22,590 nt of DNA from Pseudomonas sp. UBA4194 (GTDB taxonomy: Bacteria; Pseudomonadota; Gammaproteobacteria; Pseudomonadales; Pseudomonadaceae): positions 8,014 through 30,603 of the forward strand of contig NZ_DFUE01000025.1 in NCBI RefSeq assembly GCF_002379585.1. The letters run 5' to 3'. The notes beneath the pieces are model-generated. The model was not told the DNA's origin and made no database searches. It saw only the letters and a program-made list of their open reading frames with translations. Shown here piece after piece: positions 16,701-22,590 of the stretch (its first letter is position 1; every line of letters begins with the position of its first letter). The position numbers and the translations under genes were made by a program.

Positions 16701-16827
16701 GCGGGTCCTCGCTCTGGCCCAATTTGCTGTAGGAAAGCGCACCGACCATGGCCAGCAGCAGCATCAGGAACAGCACGATCTGGCGGTTGCGCAACGCCCA
16801 GGCAGACAGATTGAAGCCCATGGTCAT
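13768..16827 (-). CDS. RND (AcrB/MexB-superfamily) efflux transporter permease
   Basis: A 1019-residue inner-membrane proton-driven exporter. TM1 is near residues 12-32. Two large periplasmic loops (about 35-340 and 555-860) separate two blocks of membrane helices. The proton-relay pair is Asp404-Asp405 in GLLVDDAI, equivalent to Asp407-Asp408 of AcrB, so the pump should be proton-coupled. It ends FLPALYAAWFRVRKA, as is common in the family. The ATG at 16827 overlaps the adaptor's TGA (ATGA), indicating translational coupling; an ATG two codons on (16821) is possible. No outer-membrane factor gene accompanies the pair, so it would borrow a TolC/OprM-type channel from elsewhere. Substrates cannot be read from the sequence. 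Confidence 0.95.
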   Translation of the reverse strand: MTMGFNLSAWALRNRQIVLFLMLLLAMVGALSYSKLGQSEDPPFTFKAMVIQTQWPGATAEEVARQVTERIEKKLMETGEYEKIISFSRAGESQVTFMALDSLHSADIPELWYQVRKKIGDIRHTLPPGVQGPFFNDEFGTTFGNIYALSGEGFDYAILKDYADRIQIQLQRVKDVGKVELLGLQDEKIWIELSNLKLATLGLPMAAVQQALEEQNAVTHSSFFETPSERVHLRVSGRFESVEQIRQFPVRVGERTFRIQDLAEVRRGFNDPAAPRMRFMGQDAIGLAVAMKPGGNILALGQALEGEFARLQRNLPAGMELRKVSDQPAAVKAGVGEFVRVLAEALIIVLLVSFFSLGLRTGLVVALAIPLVLAMTFATMHYLGIGLHKISLGALVLALGLLVDDAIIAVEMMAIKMEQGYDRLKAASYAWTSTAFPMLTGTLITAAGFLPIAMAQSSTGEYTRSIFQVVTIALLASWIAAVLFVPYLGERLLPDLAKRHAARQHSTDPYDTAFYRKVRRVLEWCVRRRKTVIVLTLAAFVGSILLFRFVPQQFFPASNRPELMVDLKLAEGASLASTTEQVKRLEALLKDRPGIDNYVAYVGTGSPRFYLPLDQQLPATSFAQFVVQAKTLEDREQLRVWLIETLDEQFASLRGRVTRLENGPPVGYPLQFRVTGEHIDEVRALARQVAAKVRENPHVVNVHLDWEEPSKAVFLNVDQDRARALGVSTRSLSQFLQGALTGASVSQYREDNELIEMLVRGTPQERTELSRLGSLAVPTDNGASVPLSQVATLEYGFEEGVIWHRNRLPTVTVRGDIYDQQQPATLVGQIMPTLADIRAHLPEGYLLEVGGTVEDAARGQNSVNAGVPFFIVVVLTLLMVQLRSFSRSIMVFLTAPLGLIGVVMFLLIFRQPFGFVAMLGTIALSGMIMRNSVILVDQIEQDIASGLSAWEAIIEATVRRFRPIVLTALAAVLAMIPLSRSAFFGPMAVAIMGGLVVATVLTLMFLPALYAAWFRVRKA

Positions 16828-17912
16828 TGCTTCCCGGTCACGTCGACGGTGCGGTTGTCGCGCCCCACCGGGCGAACCGTCTGGCCCTCGTGCAGCACAT
16901 GCACCCCCGCCGCCACGATCCAGTCGTCGGGGCGCAAGCCTTCGAGCACGGGCACGCTGTTTTCGGTAAACGAGCCGGTGCGGATCACGGCTTTTTCCAG
17001 CGAGTGGTCTGGTTTGACCCGCCAGACGAAACTCACGCCCTGCTCGGCGCTGAGTGCCGCCAGCGGCACCGAGAGGGGCGACGCCTGGGCCGCCTCGATG
17101 AACACCCGCGCACTTTGTCCCAACTGCGCCGATTCTGAACCTTGGGCGAAGGCTACCCGCGCGGCATAGGTGCGCGAGCGTGGATCGGCCGAAGGTGAAA
17201 GCTCGCGGATATGGCCACTCAAGCGGCTCTGTGGCTGCGACCATAGTTCGACGGAGACCGGCTGGCCGACCTTGAAGCGGCCGAAGTTCTGTTCCGGCAG
17301 GCTGATGGCGACTTCGCGCTCGCCATCGGCGGCCAGGGTGAAGACCGTTTGCCCAGCGGCAACCACCTGCCCCACTTCCACCTGGCGACGGGCGATGACA
17401 CCGGCTTGAGACGCGCGCAATATGGCGTAGCCCGCCTGGTTGTTGGCCACCGAGAACTCAGCCTGGATCTGACGCAGGCGCGCCTGGCCAGCGCGCAGCT
17501 GACTGTCGGCGTTATCGAACAGGGAGTGACTGACCATGCCTCTGTCGAGCAGGGTGCGATAGCGATCGCGCTCGGCGCGCACCAGCGTCAGATTGGCTTC
17601 GGCGGCCGCCACCTGAGCACGGGCGGCCTCCAGTTGCAGGCGTACGTCCTGTGGATCGAGCTCGGCCAGCGGCTGATCGAGCTTGACTCGATCACCCTCC
17701 TCGACCAACCGCTTGACCACCTTGCCCGCCACACGAAACGCCAGACTAGGCTCGTAGCGAGCCCGAATCTCCCCGGCGTAGCTGTCGGCTGCCTGCGCCA
17801 CCGCTTGTGGCTGCACCACCAGCGCCGGCCGGACGGTAACCGGTGGCGCCTCGTCGTGGCCGCAAGCAGTGAGCAACAGTGTCAGACACAGCAGCGGGAC
17901 AAGGCGCGACAT
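16824..17912 (-). CDS. RND efflux periplasmic adaptor (membrane fusion) lipoprotein
   Basis: A 362-residue HlyD/AcrA-type adaptor that links the inner-membrane pump to an outer-membrane channel. The signal peptide ends LLTAC with the lipidated Cys at 17. The split lipoyl-like domain is at about 45-85 (SYAGEIRARYEPSLAFRVAGKV) and 160-200 (ILRASQAGVIARRQVEVGQVV), enclosing a coiled coil at about 88-150 (QLEAARAQVAAAEANLTLVRAERDR, split here as EARAQVAAAE and neighbours). Beta-barrel and membrane-proximal domains follow. AAGG is present upstream of the ATG. It is the first gene of a two-gene operon with the permease and has an operator-like palindrome 36 bp upstream of its start. Such pairs are commonly repressed by a TetR regulator; one lies at 20410. 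Confidence 0.93.
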   Translation of the reverse strand: MSRLVPLLCLTLLLTACGHDEAPPVTVRPALVVQPQAVAQAADSYAGEIRARYEPSLAFRVAGKVVKRLVEEGDRVKLDQPLAELDPQDVRLQLEAARAQVAAAEANLTLVRAERDRYRTLLDRGMVSHSLFDNADSQLRAGQARLRQIQAEFSVANNQAGYAILRASQAGVIARRQVEVGQVVAAGQTVFTLAADGEREVAISLPEQNFGRFKVGQPVSVELWSQPQSRLSGHIRELSPSADPRSRTYAARVAFAQGSESAQLGQSARVFIEAAQASPLSVPLAALSAEQGVSFVWRVKPDHSLEKAVIRTGSFTENSVPVLEGLRPDDWIVAAGVHVLHEGQTVRPVGRDNRTVDVTGKQ

Positions 17913-17948
17913 GGCGGGTGACCTTATACGGGCGAGGGTTGGAATATT

Positions 17949-17964
17949 TATACTCGCCAGTATA
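17949..17964. promoter_or_regulatory. Operator-like palindrome upstream of the RND operon
   Basis: TATACT-CGCC-AGTATA is a perfect 6-bp-arm palindrome, 37-52 bp upstream of the adaptor ATG. It is one of the few AT-rich patches around, and the minus-strand reading holds TATACT and TATAAA, either of which could be the -10 box. A repressor bound here would block the promoter, as is usual for TetR-controlled RND pumps. The TetR gene at 20410 is the nearest candidate, but no second copy of the palindrome was found next to it. Confidence 0.6.
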
Positions 17965-18018
17965 GTAAATCAGCGCCCGGGGTGTCGGGAAGTGGGCGGG
18001 ATGCTCCTTCGGATGTGG

Positions 18019-20208
18019 TCAGAACCGATAGACCGTACTCAACACGGCCGCCCGGCCATCCCCATACTCCACCGCCGATGACCGGGTATCGGTACCCGCT
18101 ACCGTCCTTACCCGCTCCACATAACGGGTATTGGCCAGATTGCTCAGGTTCAGCTGCAGATCCAGATTGGCGGTGGCCTTGTAACCCAGCATGGCGTCAT
18201 GCACCCAGTAGGCGTCCACCTTGGCCTGGTCCTGCGAGGTGACATTGCGCTTGCCCACATGGCGTACCCCATAGGCCAGGGTGATATCGCCCGGCAGCTC
18301 GTAGGCAGTCCACAGGTTGAACGAACGTGGCGGCGTGTTGCTCAAGGCCTGGCCCACGCGCTTGGGCAAGGATGTCGACTTCAGGGTTTCACTGCTCTGC
18401 AGGGTGTAATTGGCAAATACGTGCCAGCGGTCGGTCAACGCGCCAGTGGCGGCCAACTCGAAGCCCTGCACCTGCTGCTTGCCGGCCAGCAGCGAGGTAC
18501 CGTCACTCAGGCGCTCGCGCACGTGGTCCTTGACCACGCGAAACAGCGCGCCCTCCAGTTGCAGGCGGTCATCGAGCAGCAGCCACTTGGTACCCAGCTC
18601 CCAGGTCTTGCCGCGTTCCGGCGCCAGGCTGACGGTGCTGGCGCTGAGGCCGCCGCCATAGGTCAACAGGTTCTCTGCCGAGGGATTGAACGAGGTGCCA
18701 TAGGCCACATAGAAGCGACCGTTGTCGGCCGGCTTGTAGACCAGCCCCGCACGCTGGCTGAACACGCCATCGGTAGAGCTGGCCTTGACCCGGTCCTTGC
18801 CGGCGTTGCGGTTGTTGGCACGGGCTGTCATGTGGTCGTAGCGCAGCCCCAGGCTAAGGTCCCATTCGTCGTTCAACGCCAGCGTGTCGAGCGCGTACAG
18901 TGCCTGGTCCTGCATGCTGTTGTGGGTGTGGTTCACCGGCGACCTGGCCTTCTCGCCACTCCAGTAGCCCGGAGGGTTGGCCAGATCATAGCCATTGGAC
19001 GGGTATTTCAAGTCGTGACCCGACGCCTTGCGGTCATACGTTTCGCGGGATAACTCCGCTCCCATGACCAGGGTATGCCCCACCCCCAACGCGTCGAAGT
19101 GACCGGTCAGGCTGGTCTGGTTCATTGCCAGGCGGGTTTGCACGTCGCGGCGATAGGCTTGCGGGCCGGCCGGCTGGTAGCGCCCGTGAAACTTGTCGAC
19201 GATGGCCAGGTTGACGTGGGAAGCAGAGATGGTGGCGTCCCGGTCCACCTGGCCGATACGTGACAGGTTCTGTACGGTCCAGTCGTCGTTGAAATCGTGT
19301 TCGAACTTCACGGTCAGACTGTCGGTGTCGGCCCGCTCCTGATCCAGGTTGCGCCAGCCGTAGTAGTTACGGGTCTTCACGCCCGCCAGACGTTTGCCAT
19401 CCCGGGCCGGCAGGCCATAGTCAGGCAGATTGTCGTCGCTCTGGTGAAAGTAGCTGAGGGTCAGACGGGTATCGCTGCCATGGCCGAACATCAGCGAGGG
19501 CGCCAGCCCCCAGCGCTGCTGCTGAATCTGGTCGCGACCTGGCACATGGTTTTCGTGGACCATGAGGTTGAGCCTGAACAGCGTGCCGTCGCCCAGAGCT
19601 TGCAGGGGCTGGTTGGTGTCCAGGGTCAAGCGCCGGTAGCGGTCGGTGCCGATGCCAGCGCCCAGCTCGGTGAACGCCTCGGCCTGAGGCAGCTTGGTGA
19701 TCATGTTGACCGAGCCGCCCGTGGTCCCAGCGCCGCCGAACACCGAGTTGGGGCCCTTGATGACCTCGACACTCTCCAGGTTGAACAGGTCCGTGCGGCT
19801 GGTTTGAGCGGTGTCGCGCAGACCGTCGATCTGCAGGTTGGCGTTGGCCCTGAAGCCGCGGATGTTGATGCTGTCGCCGGAGCCACCACCGCCCTCCCCG
19901 GCATTGAACGAGATACCGGACACGTTGGACAGCACGCGACGCAGGCTCAGGGCGTTCTGCTCACGCATCACCTGCTGCGGTACCACGGTGACCGTCTGTG
20001 GAACTTCCAGCAACGGCACGGCATATTTGGCCGACGCCGACTGCTCGGTTCGATAGCCTTCGGGGGCGGGCTTGGCATCAATGCCGATCCGCTCGAGCGC
20101 AATGGCCCCCGACTCTCCCTGCGCTGTGGCCACTGCCGCACAGCCCATCAATGTCAGGCCCAATGCCGAGCGACCCGGCAACGTGCGAACTCCTGTAAAA
20201 CGATACAT
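18019..20208 (-). CDS. TonB-dependent siderophore receptor (catecholate-receptor-like)
   Basis: A 729-residue outer-membrane receptor that imports an iron-siderophore with TonB-ExbB-ExbD energy. A signal peptide covers about 1-29, probably cut after VATA. The plug domain (about 65-175) shows LLEVPQTVTVVPQQVM, INIRGFRAN, DGLRD, VEVIKGPNSVFGG and GGSVNMITK, the standard order. The barrel ends with a terminal Phe (VLSTVYRF), the outer-membrane assembly signal. The plug pattern recalls the Fiu/PiuA catecholate group, but the ligand is not certain. The ATG at 20208 is chosen because it begins the signal peptide; a TTG extension would add 25 unlikely residues. The extra-long N-terminal signalling domain of transducers such as FpvA is absent. 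It lies between the RND operon and the tetR gene. Confidence 0.93.
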   Translation of the reverse strand: MYRFTGVRTLPGRSALGLTLMGCAAVATAQGESGAIALERIGIDAKPAPEGYRTEQSASAKYAVPLLEVPQTVTVVPQQVMREQNALSLRRVLSNVSGISFNAGEGGGGSGDSINIRGFRANANLQIDGLRDTAQTSRTDLFNLESVEVIKGPNSVFGGAGTTGGSVNMITKLPQAEAFTELGAGIGTDRYRRLTLDTNQPLQALGDGTLFRLNLMVHENHVPGRDQIQQQRWGLAPSLMFGHGSDTRLTLSYFHQSDDNLPDYGLPARDGKRLAGVKTRNYYGWRNLDQERADTDSLTVKFEHDFNDDWTVQNLSRIGQVDRDATISASHVNLAIVDKFHGRYQPAGPQAYRRDVQTRLAMNQTSLTGHFDALGVGHTLVMGAELSRETYDRKASGHDLKYPSNGYDLANPPGYWSGEKARSPVNHTHNSMQDQALYALDTLALNDEWDLSLGLRYDHMTARANNRNAGKDRVKASSTDGVFSQRAGLVYKPADNGRFYVAYGTSFNPSAENLLTYGGGLSASTVSLAPERGKTWELGTKWLLLDDRLQLEGALFRVVKDHVRERLSDGTSLLAGKQQVQGFELAATGALTDRWHVFANYTLQSSETLKSTSLPKRVGQALSNTPPRSFNLWTAYELPGDITLAYGVRHVGKRNVTSQDQAKVDAYWVHDAMLGYKATANLDLQLNLSNLANTRYVERVRTVAGTDTRSSAVEYGDGRAAVLSTVYRF

Positions 20209-20224
20209 GTACACAGCCTCACTA

Positions 20225-20247
20225 CAAATGAGACTTGATTCTATTTG
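20225..20247. promoter_or_regulatory. AT-rich imperfect palindrome in the receptor promoter region (possible Fur site)
   Basis: CAAAT at 20225-20229 and ATTTG at 20243-20247 flank an AT-rich centre just upstream of the receptor start, in the 201-bp region shared with tetR. By eye about 7 of 12 fixed positions fit the Fur core TGANAATNATTNTCA, which is weak. Siderophore receptor genes are normally Fur-repressed, so this is a candidate only. Confidence 0.25.
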
Positions 20248-20409
20248 AGGAAAAAGCCGTAAAACCGCGCTGAAAAAAATCAAGACCGATCCTACAGATC
20301 AGGGTGCAGGACGCGGTCAAGAGGCCTACATGAAGCCCGTCCGTTACCTCCACCGGGCAGCGGCGAATTCCTTTACCATGAACGTCTGAGTTCTCAACGC
20401 CGAGCCCCC

Positions 20410-21036
20410 ATGCCGAACACTGCCACCGGCCCTGGCCGCCCCAAGGACCTGACCAAGCGCCAGGCCATCCTCGATGCCGCGCGCGTGCTGTTCCTGGACA
20501 ACGGCTTCGCCAGTACCAGCATGGATACCGTGGCCAGCGCCGCCGGCGTGTCCAAACTCACGGTCTACAGCCACTTCAGCGACAAGGAGACCCTGTTCAG
20601 CGCGGCCGTGATCGCCACCTGTCAGGCGCAACTACCGGAATTACTGTTCGAACTGCGAGCAGGAAGCTCGGTGCGCAAGGTATTGATGGATATCGGCCTG
20701 GGCTTTCAGGCCCTGATCAGCTGTGAGGAATCGGTGAAGCTGCACCGCCTGATCATCGCCCTGGGCACGCAGGATCCACACCTCAGCCAGATCTTCTACG
20801 AAGCCGGCCCACAGCGCATTCTGGGAGAAATGGAAGGCCTGCTGCGAAGGATCGACGATGGCGGCACGTTGCGCATCGAGCATCCAGCGAAGGCCGCCGA
20901 GCATTTTTTCTGCCTGGTCAAGGGCGCACCGAATTTCCGCTTGCTTTTGGGATGCGCCGGGCCGTTGGCGGCGGACGCCGCCAAAGCCCATGTGGAGGAA
21001 GTGGTAGGGATGTTCGAGCGGGCGTACCGACCCTAG
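20410..21036 (+). CDS. TetR/AcrR-family transcriptional regulator
   Basis: A 208-residue dimeric repressor-type protein. The N-terminal DNA-binding domain has the TetR helix-turn-helix at about 36-55 (MDTVASAAGVSKLTVYSHF), preceded by helix 1 (KRQAILDAARVLFLDNGF). The C-terminal ligand and dimer domain resembles the AefR-like TetR_C group, with the HRLIIALG and FYEAGPQRI segments and VKGAPNFRLLL near the end. It is divergent from the siderophore receptor and points away from the RND operon. The likely target is that efflux operon (palindrome at 17949) and perhaps its own promoter, which is inference. The ATG at 20410 has only a weak ribosome-binding site (CGAG). Confidence 0.92.
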   Translation: MPNTATGPGRPKDLTKRQAILDAARVLFLDNGFASTSMDTVASAAGVSKLTVYSHFSDKETLFSAAVIATCQAQLPELLFELRAGSSVRKVLMDIGLGFQALISCEESVKLHRLIIALGTQDPHLSQIFYEAGPQRILGEMEGLLRRIDDGGTLRIEHPAKAAEHFFCLVKGAPNFRLLLGCAGPLAADAAKAHVEEVVGMFERAYRP

Positions 21037-21084
21037 GCTTCATTCGCCAATGGCGCCTGTCGCGGGCTCTGCCCTGGATAGGCA

Positions 21085-21867
21085 TCAGGTCGGCTTGAGG
21101 GCCTTCTTCGGATAGATATCGTAGCGACTGGATTTCCCCTCCAGCGCATGGCTCGGCTTGGGGCCGTCGATGCACGGTGCCTTGCGCGGGCGCTTCACCA
21201 CCACGCGGTGAGTGGCCAACGCCAGCGCTGCTGCCAGCAATGCCGGGGCATCCACATCGTCACCCACCAGTGGCCGGAACAGGCGCATCTCCTTTTTCAC
21301 CAGCGCGCTCTTCTCGCGATGGGGAAACATGGGGTCCAGATAGATGACCTGGGGCGGGTCGCCCGGCCATTCGCTCATTACCTGGATCGAGTTGCCCTCG
21401 AGCAGGTGCATGCGCGCCACGATGGCGCCCACTTCGGCATCGCCCCGCGCCCGTGCCAGGCCATCTTCAAGCAATGCAGCGATGATCGGCTGACGCTCGA
21501 CCAGACTCATCTCACAGCCCAGGCTGGCCAGTACGAAGCCATCCTTGCCCAGGCCCGCAGTAGCATCCAGGACCCGGGGGCGAACACCGGGCTGCACCCC
21601 CACGGCCTTGGCGATCATCTGCCCGCTGCCACCGCCGTACAACCGCCGGTGCGCCACTGCGCCTTCGACGAAGTCGACGCGTACCGCACCTGGCGCGTCC
21701 GCGCCCAATTGCTGCAGCTGCAGCCCGGCATCGGTGGCCTGCAAGGCAAATTCAGCATCGGCGAGGTGCCGGGGCAACCCCAGACGTTGCGCCCACTGCT
21801 CGGCCCAGGCTTCACAGGCGTCATTCTGCGCCTGCACCTGGATGCGACAACCCACTTGCTGCTCCAC
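21085..21867 (-). CDS. rsmJ: 16S rRNA (guanine-1516-N2)-methyltransferase
   Basis: A 260-residue SAM-dependent methyltransferase that in E. coli (RsmJ, YhiQ) methylates G1516 of 16S rRNA. The diagnostic SAM loop DATAGLGKDGF is at 101-111, the catalytic segment YLDPMFP at 176-182, and HREKSALVKKEM and SSRYDIYPKKALK follow near the end. A GTG at 21867 is chosen as start (VEQQVGCRIQV): it gives the family length, and GGGA lies upstream. The only longer in-frame start is a TTG 27 codons earlier, which would cross the sigma-28-like promoter of the divergent gene. It converges with tetR, with 48 bp between their stops and no clear terminator there. Confidence 0.94.
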   Translation of the reverse strand: MEQQVGCRIQVQAQNDACEAWAEQWAQRLGLPRHLADAEFALQATDAGLQLQQLGADAPGAVRVDFVEGAVAHRRLYGGGSGQMIAKAVGVQPGVRPRVLDATAGLGKDGFVLASLGCEMSLVERQPIIAALLEDGLARARGDAEVGAIVARMHLLEGNSIQVMSEWPGDPPQVIYLDPMFPHREKSALVKKEMRLFRPLVGDDVDAPALLAAALALATHRVVVKRPRKAPCIDGPKPSHALEGKSSRYDIYPKKALKPT

Positions 21868-21890
21868 TGAAAAATCCCGTGTCGATAAGC

Positions 21891-21917
21891 TAAAAGATCG
21901 GCGCCAGCGGCCGATAA
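21891..21917 (+). promoter_or_regulatory. Sigma-28 (FliA)-type flagellar promoter
   Basis: TAAAAGAT (21891-21898), an 11-bp spacer, then GCCGATAA (21910-21917). The FliA consensus is TAAAGTTT-N11-GCCGATAA. Here the TAAA core of the -35, the spacer length and all eight bases of the -10 agree. Transcription would begin around 21925, giving a leader of about 38 nt before the ATG at 21963. It reads toward the 206-residue protein and away from rsmJ. Confidence 0.82.
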
Positions 21918-21962
21918 GAACCTTGTCAGGTATTTTGCCAGAGCCCAAGCGTCCCGAGTGCC

Positions 21963-22583
21963 ATGTCCTACATCAATTCCACATCGCTAGGTTATTTGTC
22001 ACCCGTAGGTGACTTCAGCCAGCACAACGTCCAGACCCTGGGCGGTGCGAGCGCGTTGTGGCATGACTTTTTCACTCAGGCGCTGGCCGATCAGTTCGCT
22101 GAGTCGTCGACTGCCGTGCAGGATAACCCGGCGCCCACCTCGCTCGATGCTTCGGCGGAGCCGATCGCTGGCAGTGAAATGCTGGCGCAGATCATGATGC
22201 AGCGTTTGTGTGATGTGCAGCAAACCGAGGTCAAGCCAGCGCAGCCGTTGTTTCTGCCCAAGGCCGAATTCGAGCTGGATCTGCTGGACAAGGCAGCCGA
22301 GCCTTTCCCCGCCGACGAATTGGCCGCTCAACAACAACACCTCGAGTTCGACAGCCACTGGGTGCGTCCGGTGGTGATGAGCTTCGGCACTGCGCCTGCT
22401 GAACCGGGTGCGGGCCCCATCCCTCGTGCCTTGCACCTGCCAATCGCCGAGTTCGAATGGGACCTGGCCGACCCCTATCTGCCCTATCCTGACCACGCGA
22501 TGGCCGAGCAACAGCATCAACTGCAGGTCGACACCAGCTGGACCCGCCCGGTGGTGCTGCACAACGTTCGCCTGGCGGCTTGA
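21963..22583 (+). CDS. Unrecognised protein with two internal ~41-residue repeats, likely flagellar regulon
   Basis: A 206-residue acidic protein with no signal peptide, membrane span or catalytic motif. Residues 1-45 are a mixed N-terminus (MSYINSTSLGYLSPVG) followed by a disordered linker to about 70. Residues 72-90 look helical. Then come two diverged copies of one unit: 98-139 and 159-199. Both begin LP.AEFE.DL, pass through a Pro-rich middle and AEQQ/AAQQ with His, and end SHWVRPVVM or TSWTRPVVL. A 19-residue linker separates them. I recognise no family. A FliA-type promoter lies upstream, so a role tied to motility is inferred. The ATG at 21963 has only a weak ribosome-binding site (CGAG). 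It is divergent from rsmJ by 95 bp. Confidence 0.85.
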   Translation: MSYINSTSLGYLSPVGDFSQHNVQTLGGASALWHDFFTQALADQFAESSTAVQDNPAPTSLDASAEPIAGSEMLAQIMMQRLCDVQQTEVKPAQPLFLPKAEFELDLLDKAAEPFPADELAAQQQHLEFDSHWVRPVVMSFGTAPAEPGAGPIPRALHLPIAEFEWDLADPYLPYPDHAMAEQQHQLQVDTSWTRPVVLHNVRLAA

Positions 22584-22590
22584 GTGGGGA

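Noticed and set aside
15313..17169. Long open frame on the + strand, 618 codons, opposite the RND permease
   Set aside because: It mirrors the permease and adaptor genes, has no recognisable motif and is rich in His, Gln and Arg. The minus-strand RND proteins are unambiguous.
20225..20247. Confident Fur box for the siderophore receptor
   Set aside because: The fit to the Fur core is too weak by eye; it is listed only as a low-confidence candidate.
21037..21084. Terminator between tetR and rsmJ
   Set aside because: Only a five-base stem (CGCCA/TGGCG) with a one-base loop is seen and no T-run, so no terminator is called.
21881..21887. A second sigma-28 -10 box at GTCGATAA, ahead of the accepted site
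   Set aside because: It lacks a TAAA -35 at the right distance; the accepted site has both elements and the 11-bp spacer.

Overview
The window is a GC-rich chromosomal segment that reads as Pseudomonas, most likely near the P. putida group. This is inferred from the character of the proteins (long Pseudomonas-type PlsB, the dapE-rlmA pair, an AcrB-type RND pair, RsmJ) and from intergenic repeats of the 'TGTAGGAGCGGC...CCGCGAAGG' REP type common in that genus. No tRNA, rRNA, CRISPR array, transposase or phage gene was seen. About twenty protein genes tile the window tightly, and no gene-free stretch exceeds about 215 bp.

Layout. 1-212: three tandem REP-like units and a possible promoter. 213-2267 (+): a MoxR-type AAA ATPase and a VWA-domain partner, an apparent operon. 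2272-2428: a large near-perfect inverted repeat at a convergent gene junction. 2442-4331 (-): an inner-membrane protein, a class II glutamine amidotransferase-like enzyme and a DUF2937-type membrane protein. 4441-7021 (+): oligopeptidase B (ptrB) and a stand-alone cyclic-nucleotide-binding protein. 7065-7343 (-): a small secreted proline-rich protein. 7428-13656 (+): a spermidine-synthase-fold protein, dapE and rlmA (overlapping stop/start), a small conserved protein, plsB and a YbaY-like lipoprotein. 13680-13739: a REP-type pair at the next convergent junction. 13768-17912 (-): an RND efflux permease and its lipoprotein adaptor, with an operator-like palindrome upstream. 18019-20208 (-): a TonB-dependent siderophore receptor. 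20410-21036 (+): a TetR-family regulator. 21085-21867 (-): rsmJ. 21963-22583 (+): an unrecognised protein with an internal duplication.

Most of the window is housekeeping: diaminopimelate/lysine synthesis (dapE), ribosome methylation (rlmA, rsmJ), phospholipid synthesis (plsB) and peptide turnover (ptrB). The 13.7-21 kb part is an envelope transport block of drug efflux, iron uptake and one local regulator.

The most notable observation is at the right end. A sequence matching the flagellar sigma-28 (FliA) promoter consensus, TAAA....-N11-GCCGATAA, lies just upstream of the unrecognised 206-residue protein, which contains two diverged copies of a ~41-residue unit. This suggests a motility-regulon protein of unknown function. 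A second observation is a 17-bp motif that forms the flanks of the large inverted repeat and recurs as single copies on either side of the cyclic-nucleotide-binding gene, which hints at a dispersed repeat family.
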